Of a stretch of DNA of 64,000 nt, positions 1 to 8,862 are shown in pieces. The notes below the pieces were generated by a model that saw only the letters and a list, made by a program, of their open reading frames with translations, was not told where the DNA came from and made no database searches. The DNA comes from Rhodovarius crocodyli. Lineage in GTDB: Bacteria; Pseudomonadota; Alphaproteobacteria; Acetobacterales; Acetobacteraceae. A program made the position numbers and the translations under genes. The stretch spans positions 1 to 64,000 of the forward strand of contig CAMDJV010000013.1 in assembly GCA_945901085.1 (NCBI GenBank), written 5' to 3'. Positions within the stretch are counted from its first letter, which is position 1; each line of letters opens with the position of its first letter.

Positions 1-320
1 TCGCCATGGTCTTTTGGCAGACCACGCCGACGCGGCCGTGCCCGCAATGCCTGGGCGCGCATCAGCCTTTCGATCTTGTGCAGCCCGCAGCGGAAGCCTG
101 CCGCCAGCACGTCGTGCCAGACCCGCCTGGCGCCATAGGTGCGATCGCTCTCCAGGAAGCTCGACCTCACCTGGGGAGCCATCTTTTCATCCGCCACAGC
201 ACGGGTGCTGGGCGGTCGGCTCAGCCAAGCATGAAAGCCCGAGCGTGAGACGCCCAGCGCTGAGCACTGCCAGGCCACCGGCCAGATAGAACGATGCGCA
301 GCGACAAAGGCAAACTTCAT
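1..320 (-). CDS. IS3 transposase OrfB, N-terminal part (runs off the left edge)
   Basis: Read from an ATG at 320, the frame stays open to base 1, giving about 106 residues. The stretch with SRSGFHAWL, then ESDRTYGARRVW, then HKIERLMR is the helix-turn-helix segment that precedes the DDE integrase core in IS3 OrfB proteins. The catalytic DDE residues lie beyond the window. The ATG overlaps the orfA stop as ATGA, and the same frame is also open upstream through the slippery site. The active protein is therefore probably an OrfAB fusion made by -1 frameshifting, as in other IS3 elements. Whether the element is intact cannot be judged here. Confidence 0.8.
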   Translation of the reverse strand, partial: MKFAFVAAHRSIWPVAWQCSALGVSRSGFHAWLSRPPSTRAVADEKMAPQVRSSFLESDRTYGARRVWHDVLAAGFRCGLHKIERLMRAQALRARPRRRGLPKDHG

Positions 321-607
321 ATCGCGTCCCTCGCGAAGTACGCCGCGGCCTTTTTTAGGATGTCACGCTCCGCGCGGAGCTTGGCGACCTCTCGGCGAAG
401 ACGATCGATTTCCTGCTGTTCGGGCCGCACTTGGCCGTGGCCAGGAAAGGCGTGCCTCGTATCGGCAGCCACGTCCCTCATCCAACGCCGTAAGACACTC
501 TCGGCCACATCCAGGTCGCGCGCCGCCTGCACCACGGCCACACCGCGCTCGGTGACCAATTTCACCGCCTCAAGCTTGAACTCTCGGCTGAACACTCGTC
601 GCTGCAT
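317..607 (-). CDS. IS3 transposase OrfA (HTH, leucine-zipper)
   Basis: This 96-residue protein begins MQRRVFSREFKLEAVKL, the standard start of IS3-family OrfA. A helix-turn-helix (VVQAARDLDVAESVLRRWMRD) is followed by a heptad-rich C-terminal helix (IDRLRREVAKLRAERDILKKA) that mediates multimerisation. It would bind the IS ends and, fused to OrfB, position the transposase. Length and architecture are complete. The stop lies 4 bases inside orfB, in the 0/-1 frame arrangement usual for the family. Nothing in it looks degraded. Confidence 0.88.
   Translation of the reverse strand: MQRRVFSREFKLEAVKLVTERGVAVVQAARDLDVAESVLRRWMRDVAADTRHAFPGHGQVRPEQQEIDRLRREVAKLRAERDILKKAAAYFARDAI
350..356 (-). promoter_or_regulatory. 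-1 ribosomal frameshift heptamer A AAA AAG
   Basis: On the minus strand the orfA codons CTA AAA AAG form the canonical A_AAA_AAG slippery heptamer. A slip of one base back enters the orfB frame, which is open from there through the orfB ATG. This is the usual way IS3 elements make the OrfAB transposase. Confidence 0.75.
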
Positions 608-790
608 GGAAACCTCCGATACGGTTGGAAAACCTTATCTCGGTGTCCACCAAACCGGCAGCAGGCCGCCACCGGGGATTACAGTGGAGGGGAAGTTCAC
701 GGCGATGCTGGTAATGGGCCAGCCTGGGCTTTCAGCGGCAGCGCCCGACACAATCGCTCGGGCGGCGAAGGTGGCGGATAAAGAAACTCC

Positions 791-820
791 GGGAGGGCAG
801 CGCCCGGGTAGCGCCCTCCC
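791..820 (-). terminator. Intrinsic-type terminator after chvG
   Basis: GGGAGGGC pairs with GCCCTCCC across a 14-base loop. On the minus strand it is followed by a T-rich run (GTTTCTTT). It starts seven bases past the chvG stop, so the kinase transcript probably ends before the IS. Confidence 0.6.
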
Positions 821-826
821 AACTAC

Positions 827-2500
827 CTAAGCCCGGGGCACCCGCATCACAAACCGCGCCCCCAGCACCCGCCCCTCGGCATCGCGCCGGTTCTCCGCGC
901 TGATCTTGCCGCGCAGCCCCTCCACGATCTGTTTGCTGATCGAAAGCCCCAGGCCTGAATGCTGGCCGAAGCGTTCGCCGCGCGGGCGTTCGGAGTAGAA
1001 GCGCTCGAAGATGCCCTCCAGCTTGGCATCGGGAATGCCGGGCCCTTCATCCTCCACCACGACCTCGATATCGGGCCCAGCGCTGCGGGCGCGCAGCCAG
1101 ACATGGCCATCGCGCGGGCTGAAGGAGATCGCATTGCCGATGAGGTTGCGGAAGACCTGCACCAGCCGGTCCTCAACGCCCAGCGCCACCAGCGGGCCAT
1201 CGGGGATTTCGGTCTCCATCAACGGCTCTCCCGCGTTGCGGGTGGTGTTGTGCAGCTCGGCCAGCACGGCAAGGATGGGCTGCACATCCACAGGCTCAGC
1301 CACGGTGCGGGAGAGTTCGGCATCAACGCGTGATGAGTCGGAAATATCGCCGATCAGCCGGTCCATCCGCAGCACGTCATTGCCGATGATACCCAAAAGG
1401 CGCTTCTGGGCGGAGAAATCCTCCACCCGGCGCAGGGTTTCAATGGCGCTTCGCACCGAGGTCAGCGGGTTCTTCAATTCATGCGCGACATCAGCGGCGA
1501 AGCGCTCATTGGCGTCGATCCGGGCCCAAAGCGCCCGGGCGGCCATTTGCAGGTCGCGGGCCAGAATGCCGATCTCATCCTGCCGTTCCAGCAGATTTTC
1601 CGGCACGCTGCCCACCCGGCCCTTGCCCTGGCGCATATTGGCCGCGGCGGTGGCGAGTTGCAGGATTGGATTGGCCAGGGTCTGCGCGAGGTAGAGCGAG
1701 AGCAGCGTGGTCAGTAACAAGGCCAGCAGGAAGAGCACGAGAACGGAGGCGCGGATTTCGAACAGCCTTTGGTCCACCTCCCGCGCCTCACGGGTCAAAA
1801 GCATGATGCCCACGGCCTGGCCGCCGCGCCGGGCAGGCTCTGCCACGCTCACCAGCAGCCGGCCATCGGGGGTGCGGCGGATATAGGGGGTGACGCCGCC
1901 TTCGAGCGCCATGCGCAGCTCCTCCCGCCGGTCCGGCCCCAGGGCGGGCTGCCAGTCGAAACTATCAGCGTCGGTGGCGATATCCACCACCACCGGCGTG
2001 CGAGCTTGGCGCGGCAGCAGCGCGAGCAGGCGCTCATACAGCCCGGCCAATTGCTCGGAGACGGCGCCGCGCGGGACGGGGGGGGCCAGGGGTTCGGTCA
2101 CCACCGCACCCCCCGCACCTTCTCGCACGCGGCTATCGGCCACGACCAGGCCGGTGATGTCGAAAAGCCGCGCCTGGGTATTGGGCGAGGGTTCGACCAG
2201 CCGGCGCAGCAGTGGGCGGGCGAGCTCGGGCACCAGCACCACACGGTCATTTTCGATGCGCACTGCAGCCTCGCCGATGGCGCCGGCATAAATCCGCGCC
2301 TGGGTGCGCATCGCTTCCACATCACCGGCCAGAAGGCCGTTCTGATACTGGTCGAGATAGAGCAGGGCGGCGGCAAGCAGGGCCGGCGGGAGGGCGTTGA
2401 GCAGCAGGATGCGGCGCAGCAGCGGGCTGACCCAGCGGCGGCGGCGTGGCGGCTCGGGCAATGCCACGCGGGGTTCGGGCAGAATGGTGCCGTCTGGCAT
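827..2500 (-). CDS. chvG: ChvG/ExoS-type membrane sensor histidine kinase
   Basis: The 557-residue kinase (start ATG at 2500; an upstream in-frame ATG at 2560 is unlikely) has TM1 at about 29-48, a long periplasmic stimulus-sensing region, TM2 near 255-275 and a HAMP segment. The HisKA H-box is AHELKNPL with phospho-acceptor H340. The ATPase domain carries the N box RNLIGNAISF, G1 DEGPGIP and G2 GLGLSISK. In rhizobial relatives ChvG works with the regulator ChvI in acid and envelope-stress control. No response-regulator gene adjoins this one. The gene is divergent from a TPR-methyltransferase and ends at a terminator next to an IS. The family assignment is firm; the ChvG subfamily rests on the N-terminal sensor pattern. 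Confidence 0.85.
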   Translation of the reverse strand: MPDGTILPEPRVALPEPPRRRRWVSPLLRRILLLNALPPALLAAALLYLDQYQNGLLAGDVEAMRTQARIYAGAIGEAAVRIENDRVVLVPELARPLLRRLVEPSPNTQARLFDITGLVVADSRVREGAGGAVVTEPLAPPVPRGAVSEQLAGLYERLLALLPRQARTPVVVDIATDADSFDWQPALGPDRREELRMALEGGVTPYIRRTPDGRLLVSVAEPARRGGQAVGIMLLTREAREVDQRLFEIRASVLVLFLLALLLTTLLSLYLAQTLANPILQLATAAANMRQGKGRVGSVPENLLERQDEIGILARDLQMAARALWARIDANERFAADVAHELKNPLTSVRSAIETLRRVEDFSAQKRLLGIIGNDVLRMDRLIGDISDSSRVDAELSRTVAEPVDVQPILAVLAELHNTTRNAGEPLMETEIPDGPLVALGVEDRLVQVFRNLIGNAISFSPRDGHVWLRARSAGPDIEVVVEDEGPGIPDAKLEGIFERFYSERPRGERFGQHSGLGLSISKQIVEGLRGKISAENRRDAEGRVLGARFVMRVPRA

Positions 2501-2708
2501 GGGGCTAGCGCTTTGTGTTGTGGCGCAGCTGCAATGCGATGGCGCGGGCCATACATGCATTCATCTGGGCACCGGTGGCGGCAGGCTCCGGGCGCGGTGC
2601 GCGCTCCACATCGGGGCCATTGTGGTTGAGCTTCTGCATCGCAGCATCATACAGGCCGGCGGGCGCGAAGTCTCTTGCATAGCGGCGAGCGATGCCGCAT
2701 GGCCTTCA

Positions 2709-3905
2709 ATGATGGACAAGGCGAATGATCTGGTGGCGCGCGGCGCCGACCGGCACCGGAGCGGCAGGCTGGCGGAGGCGGAGAGCCTGTATCGCCGTGC
2801 CTTGCGGTTGGATGCGAACCACCCCGATGCGCTGAACCTGCTGGGTCTGGCAATGCGAAGCCGTGGCGCTCTGGCCGAGGGGCTGGCCCTTTCCGCCCGC
2901 GCCATGGCCCTGGCGCCTGACAAGCCACTGATTCTTGCCAATTACGGCGCAGGCCTGGCCGAAGCCGGGCAGCTCGACCAAGCCATCGCGGTGCTGCAGG
3001 CCGCACTCGCCCGGGCGCCGGCCGATGCGGTGACCTGGCGCAATCTGGGCCAGGCTCTGGCCGCAAAGGGCGAGGCGCGCGCGGCGCTGGAGCCGCTGTT
3101 GACCGCGGCCAGGCTCACCCCCGATATCCCCGATGTCTGGCTGGCCCTGGCCCATGTGCATGCCGATTGCGGCGATCCGGTGGGGGCGCGGGCGGCGGCC
3201 ACGGCAGCGCTGACCTGCGCCGGGCGCGACCGCGCAGCCGTCGAGCAGGCCCGCTTCATGCTCGCCGCACTGGGCGAGGGCGCGGCACCACCCCGCGCCC
3301 CAGCCGGCTATGTGCGCAAGCTCTTCGACCAATTCGCGCCGCGTTTTGATGCCGAGTTGGAAGGGAGGCTGCACTACCGCACCCCGGCTTTGCTGGCGGA
3401 GGCGATAGGCGCCGTGCTGCCGGCCAATGCGGCGCTCTCGGTGCTGGATATGGGCTGCGGCACCGGTCTTTCCGGCCTTGCCCTCCAACCCTTCGCGCGG
3501 CGGCTGGAGGGGGTGGACCTCTCACCGCGCATGCTCGATGCCGCTCGGGCGCGCGGCATTTACGCCGCGCTGCATGAGGCTGACCTGCTGGCCTTCCTGC
3601 CAACGCGCCGCGCCGGCTATGACCTGATCGCCGCCGCCGATGTGCTCAATTATCTGGGCGATCTGACCCCGGTTTTGGCCGCCATGCGCGCCGCGCTGCG
3701 CCCCAATGGCGTGGCGGCCTTCAGCCTGGAGACAGGCGAGATTGCACCCTTCGAATTGGCCGAGGGCATGCGCTATCGCCATGCCCCAGCCCATGCCCGC
3801 GCATTGGCCGAGGCTGCGGGCTTTACCGTGCTGTCCGAAACCCCGGTCATTTTGCGCGAAGAGCGGGGGCAGCCCGTGGGCGGTATGCTGTTGATCCTAC
3901 GGTGA
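2709..3905 (+). CDS. TPR-repeat SAM-dependent methyltransferase
   Basis: This 398-residue protein has tetratricopeptide repeats over roughly residues 1-190 (for example AEAESLYRRALRLDANHPDALNL) followed by a class I methyltransferase fold. The SAM-binding loop is LDMGCGTGLSG, followed by the acidic VDLSP loop and the motif YDLIAAADVLNYLG. The TPR half probably recruits a protein or small-molecule substrate, which the sequence does not reveal. The frame is open further upstream, but the family-like start is MMDKAND at 2709. It is single, divergent from chvG, and followed by a pair of strong hairpins. Confidence 0.8.
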   Translation: MMDKANDLVARGADRHRSGRLAEAESLYRRALRLDANHPDALNLLGLAMRSRGALAEGLALSARAMALAPDKPLILANYGAGLAEAGQLDQAIAVLQAALARAPADAVTWRNLGQALAAKGEARAALEPLLTAARLTPDIPDVWLALAHVHADCGDPVGARAAATAALTCAGRDRAAVEQARFMLAALGEGAAPPRAPAGYVRKLFDQFAPRFDAELEGRLHYRTPALLAEAIGAVLPANAALSVLDMGCGTGLSGLALQPFARRLEGVDLSPRMLDAARARGIYAALHEADLLAFLPTRRAGYDLIAAADVLNYLGDLTPVLAAMRAALRPNGVAAFSLETGEIAPFELAEGMRYRHAPAHARALAEAAGFTVLSETPVILREERGQPVGGMLLILR

Positions 3906-3913
3906 GCGTGGCC

Positions 3914-3973
3914 CGGGGGAGGGCTTTGCCCTCCCCCGATACCCTCACCCACCAGGGGCCAGCGGGCCCCTGG
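3914..3973. repeat. Paired GC-rich hairpins, REP-like intergenic element
   Basis: A perfect 11-bp stem with a 3-base loop (CGGGGGAGGGC / GCCCTCCCCCG, 3914-3938) is followed by a 9-bp stem (CCAGGGGCC / GGCCCCTGG, 3952-3973). Neither has a U tract. The 197-bp gap between the convergent genes at 3905 and 4103 holds no other feature. Such paired palindromes are often dispersed in GC-rich alphaproteobacterial genomes, and they may also terminate both flanking genes. Confidence 0.55.
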
Positions 3974-4102
3974 ACCGCGGGGCAAAAGCTAGGTTGTGGG
4001 ACCCCCAAGCTGGCTTTCTCATGGTTTCCAAAGGCCTTTCGGCCCTTGCTGGGGGGAGGTCCGGAGGGGCACAAAGCCTCTCTCCGCTCTGCGCTGGCCC
4101 CC

Positions 4103-5725
4103 TCACGCCAGCGTGGTCAAATCCTGGAACCAATGCTGCGCCTGGGTATAGCCGCGCACGTTGCGGCCGAGCGCCCGCGGGTTGGTGTCATGCACCACGA
4201 AGACCAGCAGCGCCTCATCGACTACCTTCTGGTGGACCTGGGCCATGAGACGGTCCACTGCGGTATCGTCGAAGGTGTTCATCGCCTCATCGATCAGCTT
4301 GTCCATGGTTTCGTCGCGGTAGCGTGACCAGTTCACCCCGCGCGGGGCGATCTGGTTGGAGTGGAAGAAGCGGATCAGCGCGTAGAGCGGGTCGGAGGTG
4401 ACATAGGCGACGTTATTGGCGGTGATATTGCCTTGGCGAGCGATATCGCCGGCCGCGCCCTGGCGCCAGGAGGTGTAGCTCACCTCCAATTCCACCACCT
4501 GGAAGGTGATGTCGATGCCGATCTCGCGATAGGCGGATTGGATATATTCATTGATCGGCATCGACAGCATCTGCCCCGAGCCGCCGGAGGGCACGAGAAA
4601 CTTGGTGCGCAGCGGGTTGGCGCGGGAGAAGCCGGCCTCCTGCACCAGGCGGCGCGCGCGGTCCGGGTCATGCGTGACGCGGAAGCTGGGGCTGCCGTAC
4701 CAGGGCGAGGTGGCATCCACCACGCCGGTGGCGGGTTTGGCCAGACCGTTCATCAGCGCCACGATCTCGTTGCGGTTGATGGCGAGGTTGGCGGCCTGGC
4801 GCAGCCGCAGGTCCCGCCAGGGCGACCCCTCGAGCAGGCTGAGGTGATAGTTCCAGACATGCGGGGTGACGTTCTCGCTGATCCGATTGCCGGCGGCGCG
4901 CAGCCTGGGCACCAGATCGGGCGAGGGGTACTCGATCAGATCGACCTGGTTGGTCAGCAGGGCGTTGGTGCGGGTGGTCTCCTCGGGTGCCACGACCAGG
5001 ATCAGCCGGTCCAGCTTCGGCATGCGGGCGGGGTTCCAGTAGCTGGTGTTCTTCACCATCTCGGCGCGCTCGCGCGGGACGAGGCGCGTCAGGCGGAAGG
5101 GGCCGGTGCCGGAGGGTTCGCTGGCAAAACGCTCCCAACTGCGGCCCAGGCGCTCATATTGCGTCGGGGATGAGATCAGGAACCACAGCATCTGATAAGG
5201 GAAAATACTGTCCACCGTGCGGGTGGTGACTTCCACAGTCATGTCATCCAGTTTGCGATAGCTGGCAACGCTGGGCAGGCGGGGGCGAACCTGGGCGGCC
5301 TGGCGGTTGTCGAAATGCGGCGCTTGCGGGTTGAGGACTTTTTCGAAATTCCAGATCACCGCATCGGCGTTGAAGGGCGAGCCGTCATGGAAGGTGACGC
5401 CCGAGCGCAGTTTGAAGGTCCATTTCGTGCGGTCAGCCGGGTTGGCGGTCCATTCGGTGGCAAGGCCAGGCACGAGTTTGCCGGGCCGGTCGGCCACATC
5501 CATTTCCCAGGCCACCAGCGGGTCATACAGCGTGTAGCCGGTGAACTGATAGGCGCCGGCGCCGCGGTCTGGCTGGCCCGTGGTCTGCGGGATATCGGCC
5601 ATGGAGATGGCATAGCGCAGCACGCGCTCTTGTTGGGCAGCGGCGGGGGCGATTGCACCGGCGCTGGGCAGCAGGGTGGCAGAGGTGCCGGAGGCGGCCA
5701 GCATGTCGCGGCGGGAAAGCGTCAT
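4103..5725 (-). CDS. ABC transporter substrate-binding protein, family 5 (peptide/opine-like)
   Basis: This 540-residue periplasmic protein has an N-terminal SRRDM twin-arginine-like export signal and an alanine-rich stretch ending near AAAQQ. The family-5 signature is clear: GYTLYDPLVAWE, GLATEWTAN, WTFKLRSGVTFHDGSPFNADAV and later LRQAANLAINRNEIV. Family 5 proteins bind peptides, opines, glutathione, nickel or sugars and feed Dpp/Opp-type importers. No permease or ATPase genes adjoin it, so it is an orphan receptor here. The start was chosen for the signal peptide; the longer open frame would overlap the divergent protease gene. Confidence 0.87.
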   Translation of the reverse strand: MTLSRRDMLAASGTSATLLPSAGAIAPAAAQQERVLRYAISMADIPQTTGQPDRGAGAYQFTGYTLYDPLVAWEMDVADRPGKLVPGLATEWTANPADRTKWTFKLRSGVTFHDGSPFNADAVIWNFEKVLNPQAPHFDNRQAAQVRPRLPSVASYRKLDDMTVEVTTRTVDSIFPYQMLWFLISSPTQYERLGRSWERFASEPSGTGPFRLTRLVPRERAEMVKNTSYWNPARMPKLDRLILVVAPEETTRTNALLTNQVDLIEYPSPDLVPRLRAAGNRISENVTPHVWNYHLSLLEGSPWRDLRLRQAANLAINRNEIVALMNGLAKPATGVVDATSPWYGSPSFRVTHDPDRARRLVQEAGFSRANPLRTKFLVPSGGSGQMLSMPINEYIQSAYREIGIDITFQVVELEVSYTSWRQGAAGDIARQGNITANNVAYVTSDPLYALIRFFHSNQIAPRGVNWSRYRDETMDKLIDEAMNTFDDTAVDRLMAQVHQKVVDEALLVFVVHDTNPRALGRNVRGYTQAQHWFQDLTTLA

Positions 5726-5828
5726 TGGGGTATCCGTCTGCTTGAGGTCGGGTGGCGTCGCGGCGGGCTGGCGAGCGCCTTGGGCGATCGTGCTTGCAAT
5801 TTGGGTGCCACTGCGCGAAGCCGGACCC

Positions 5829-7232
5829 ATGAGGATGCCTCGCTCCCTGATCATCGCGCTCATGACCTGCCTTGCTGCCGCGATGGGGCAGGCGCAGCCA
5901 GGCGCGCCGATTATCCCTCCGGTGACTGCGTCGCCCATGCCGGGCCTGCCCAGCTTCGCCGATCTGGTGGCACGGGTGCGCCCGGCGGTGGTCACCATCA
6001 CCGCCACCGCGCCGGCCGAAGCCTCGGCGCAGCAGACACCCGCCCGGCAGCTGCGCCCCATGCTGCGGCGCGAGGGGCAGACCCGGCCTGTGCAGGCGCT
6101 GGGCTCAGGCTTTCTGATCGATGCCATGGGCACCATCATCACCAACAATCATGTGGTGAGCGGCGCGCTGGCCGTCTCGGTCACGCTGGATGATGGGCGG
6201 CATCTGCCGGCGCGTCTGGTCGGCAGCGACCCTTGGACTGATCTGGCGGTGCTGCGCATCGATGCCGGCTCGCCGCTGCCCTGGCTCAGCCTGGGGGCTT
6301 CCGAAACCCTGCGGCCGGGGGATTGGGTGGTGGCCATGGGCAACCCCTTTGGCCTTGATGGCACGGTCACTGCCGGCATCGTCTCAGCCCGGGGCCGCAA
6401 TATCGGCCAGGGGCCTTATGACGATTTCATCCAGATCGATGCGGCGATCAACACCGGCAATTCCGGCGGGCCACTCTTTGCCACTGATGGCCGGGTGGTG
6501 GGGGTCAATAGCGCGATCTATTCGCCCAGCGGCGGCAGTGTGGGGATCGGCTTTGCCATTCCGGCAGATTTGGTACGAGAGGTGGTGGCGGCCTTGCTGG
6601 CCAATGGCCGGGTGGAGCGCGGTTTCCTCGGCGCCACCTCGCAGCCGCTCACACCGGCCCTGGCCGCGGCGCTGGGCATGCCGGGCGTAGCCGGCGCGCT
6701 GATCGATGATGTGGTGCCGCGCGGCCCCGCCGCCCGCGCCGGGCTGCAGCCGGGCGATGTGGTGACGGCGGCCGATGGTGCGCCGGTGGCCGATGCGCGG
6801 GCGCTGGCGCGCATCGTGGCGCGAAGCCGGCCCGATGCCGTGCTTTCGCTGACGGTGCAGCGCGATGGCGCCAGCCAATACATGCTGGCGCGGATCATTC
6901 CCGGCCCGGAGACGGCCAACCGCCCGCCCGCGCTGCCCGAGGGCCGCGGCCCGCGCTTTGGGATGACCTTGACGGCGCTGACAGATGCCCTCCGGCGCGA
7001 GGGCCGCATCCCGCGAGAGGCACGCGGCGCAGTTATCACTGCGGTGGCTCCCAATGGCGGCGCTGCCCTGGCGGGCGTGCAGCAGGGCGATGTGCTGGTG
7101 AGCATTGGCGGCCATGAGGTGGTGGACCCTGCCTCGGCGCTGGCGCTGATGCGGCAGGCCTGGCCGAATGCCACCGTGTTGCGGGTGCTGCGCAACGGCG
7201 CGGGGCTTTACCTGGCGCTGCCTGCCCTGTGA
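5829..7232 (+). CDS. DegP/HtrA-family periplasmic serine protease with two PDZ domains
   Basis: The 467-residue protein starts with a Sec signal peptide (about 1-23). The trypsin-like domain has the triad H108 (NNHVVSGA), D138 (DPWTDLAVL) and S212 (NTGNSGGPLF). PDZ1 follows at about 285-370 (DVVPRGPAARAGLQPGDVV), and a shorter PDZ2 lies near the C-terminus (GAALAGVQQGDVLVSIGG). It should degrade or hold misfolded envelope proteins. It is transcribed divergently from the binding protein across 103 bp. An N-terminal extension is open but would enter the neighbouring gene. Which Deg paralogue it is cannot be told. Confidence 0.88.
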   Translation: MRMPRSLIIALMTCLAAAMGQAQPGAPIIPPVTASPMPGLPSFADLVARVRPAVVTITATAPAEASAQQTPARQLRPMLRREGQTRPVQALGSGFLIDAMGTIITNNHVVSGALAVSVTLDDGRHLPARLVGSDPWTDLAVLRIDAGSPLPWLSLGASETLRPGDWVVAMGNPFGLDGTVTAGIVSARGRNIGQGPYDDFIQIDAAINTGNSGGPLFATDGRVVGVNSAIYSPSGGSVGIGFAIPADLVREVVAALLANGRVERGFLGATSQPLTPALAAALGMPGVAGALIDDVVPRGPAARAGLQPGDVVTAADGAPVADARALARIVARSRPDAVLSLTVQRDGASQYMLARIIPGPETANRPPALPEGRGPRFGMTLTALTDALRREGRIPREARGAVITAVAPNGGAALAGVQQGDVLVSIGGHEVVDPASALALMRQAWPNATVLRVLRNGAGLYLALPAL

Positions 7233-7345
7233 GATATGCATTTGCGCCATGGCGGCGCCCTTGCTGCGGTGCTGGAGCAGGCCGAGACGATGATTCAGCG
7301 TTTTCGGCGATTCCGCCGCAACGCATCATGCTCTAGGCTTCGGCC

Positions 7346-7528
7346 ATGGATGAAAAAACCGCAGAAACCCTCGCTATCGCCGCCGGCCTTGAAAAGGCCT
7401 GGGCGAATCATCGCGCCGATGTGCTCGATGCCCTGGCCACCCTTGCCGCGCATAAGGCCAATCTGCCCCGCGCGACAAATGCCGCGGTGGAACCGGTGCC
7501 GGCCTATAGGCTGGCGCCCCGCCGATGA
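7346..7528 (+). CDS. AtzG-like (DUF4089) small amidase partner
   Basis: This 60-residue protein is helical, with a C-terminal tail VEPVPAYRLAPRR that resembles the tail of DUF4089/AtzG proteins. AtzG is the GatC-like small subunit that stabilises the amidase AtzE in cyanuric acid catabolism. The stop overlaps the downstream amidase start as ATGA, as expected for a stoichiometric pair. The assignment rests on size, tail pattern and position; the sequence itself is short. Without the amidase next door I would call it hypothetical. Confidence 0.7.
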   Translation: MDEKTAETLAIAAGLEKAWANHRADVLDALATLAAHKANLPRATNAAVEPVPAYRLAPRR

Positions 7529-8862
7529 GCGCGCATAGCCTCTCCCTGGCCGAGGCCAGCCGCCGCATCGCCGCCAAGACCCTCTCACCCAGCGAATTGC
7601 TGGATGATTGCCTGGCCCGCATCGCCGAGGTCGAGCCGCGGCTGAATGCCTGCATCCGCCTGATGGAGGATGATGCCCGCGCCGCCGCCCGCGCGCTCGA
7701 CAATGAGGCCCCGCGCGGCCCGCTGCATGGCATCCCCATCGGGGTGAAGGACATTATCGACATCGCCGGCCTGCCCAGCACCTGCCATTCCGCCCAGCGG
7801 CTGGACCATATGGCCACGGCGGATGCGGCGGTGATCACCCGGCTGCGCGCTGCCGGCGCGGTGTTTCCGGCCAAACTTGCCACGCATGAATTCGCCATTG
7901 GCGGCCCGGCCTTCGACCTGCCCTTTCCGCCGGCGCGCAACCCGTGGAACCGTGACCATCATCCGGGTGGGTCTTCCTCCGGCTCGGGTGCGGCGGTGGC
8001 GGCGCGCATGCTGCCTGGGGCGCTAGGGACGGATACTGGCGGTTCGGTGCGCCATCCCGCCAGCCATTGCGGGCTGGTCGGCCTCAAGCCGACCTATAAT
8101 CTGGTGCCGCGCGACGGGGTGTTTCCGCTGGCCTTTTCGCTTGACCATGTCGGGCCGCTGACCCGCACGGTGGAAGATTGCGTGCTGATGCTGGGCGTGA
8201 TGGCCGGTGGTGACTTCGCTGGCGGTCTGACCAAGGGGCTGAAGGGCCTGCGCATCGGCTATGTCCGCCACTTCCACGAAATCGACCAGCCGGCCGACCC
8301 GGAAATGGCGGCTGCGCTGGATGAGGCGGCGCGCGTGATGGTCGCCGAGGGTGCGATCATTACCGACATCAGCCTGCCGCCGCTGCAACAATTCGCCGCG
8401 GTGAACCGCACCATCCTCTATGGCGAGGCCGGGGCCATCCATGAGCATTGGCTGAAGAACAGCCCGGAAAAATACGCCGGCGTCACCCGTCGCCGCCTGC
8501 TGCCGAGCCAATTCGTCTCGGCGGCCGACTATGTGCAGGCGCAGCGCCGCCGGGGCGAGATGGTCGCCGCCGTGCAGGAGGCCTTCACCCAGGTGGACCT
8601 GCTGCTCACTGCCAGCAGCATGGACCCTGCCTGCCGGATCGACGACACGCCAACGGTGGAGCGCACCTATCCCCGCCAGGCGCGCACCCCGTTCAATGTC
8701 ACCGGCCACCCGGCAGTGACGATCATGAACGGGCTGCACAGCAGCGGCCTGCCGCTGAGCCTGCAATTGGTGGCGCCGGCCTTCGAGGAGGCGCTGCTGC
8801 TGCAGGCCGCCGCCGGCTATGAGCGTGCGGCGCCCTGGAAGGACTTGGCGCCCAACCCGTGA
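7525..8862 (+). CDS. Amidase-signature hydrolase, AtzE-like
   Basis: The 445-residue amidase-signature enzyme has the Ser-cisSer-Lys triad elements in order: Lys in PIGVKDIIDI, then the Gly/Ser stretch HPGGSSSGSG and the GTDTGGSVRHPA motif with the nucleophilic serine. Relatives hydrolyse C-N bonds of amides such as 1-carboxybiuret (AtzE), allophanate, or glutaminyl-tRNA via GatA. The coupled AtzG-like subunit and a ring-opening amidohydrolase 6 kb away favour a urea-derivative or pyrimidine-type substrate. The true substrate is not visible. Its stop overlaps the next gene by four bases. Confidence 0.85.
   Translation: MSAHSLSLAEASRRIAAKTLSPSELLDDCLARIAEVEPRLNACIRLMEDDARAAARALDNEAPRGPLHGIPIGVKDIIDIAGLPSTCHSAQRLDHMATADAAVITRLRAAGAVFPAKLATHEFAIGGPAFDLPFPPARNPWNRDHHPGGSSSGSGAAVAARMLPGALGTDTGGSVRHPASHCGLVGLKPTYNLVPRDGVFPLAFSLDHVGPLTRTVEDCVLMLGVMAGGDFAGGLTKGLKGLRIGYVRHFHEIDQPADPEMAAALDEAARVMVAEGAIITDISLPPLQQFAAVNRTILYGEAGAIHEHWLKNSPEKYAGVTRRRLLPSQFVSAADYVQAQRRRGEMVAAVQEAFTQVDLLLTASSMDPACRIDDTPTVERTYPRQARTPFNVTGHPAVTIMNGLHSSGLPLSLQLVAPAFEEALLLQAAAGYERAAPWKDLAPNP

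Larger units (their letters stand above)
1..652 (-). mobile_element. IS3-family insertion sequence, incomplete at the left window edge
   Basis: Two overlapping minus-strand reading frames form the orfA/orfB pair of an IS3-family transposase, with a frameshift heptamer between them. The orfA end of the element lies on the right. I place its edge near 652, where the strand read from the right starts with a TGGTGGACACC-like stretch. I could not compare it with the other end, which is outside the window, so the terminal repeat and the target duplication are unproven. Confidence 0.75.

Noticed and set aside
2397-2708. Upstream extension of the TPR-methyltransferase frame
   Set aside because: It overlaps chvG on the other strand and has no TPR or other pattern; the TPR region starts right after 2709.
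5726-6148. N-terminal extension of the family-5 binding protein into the protease gene
   Set aside because: The twin-arginine signal begins at 5725; the extension lies antisense to the DegP-like coding region.
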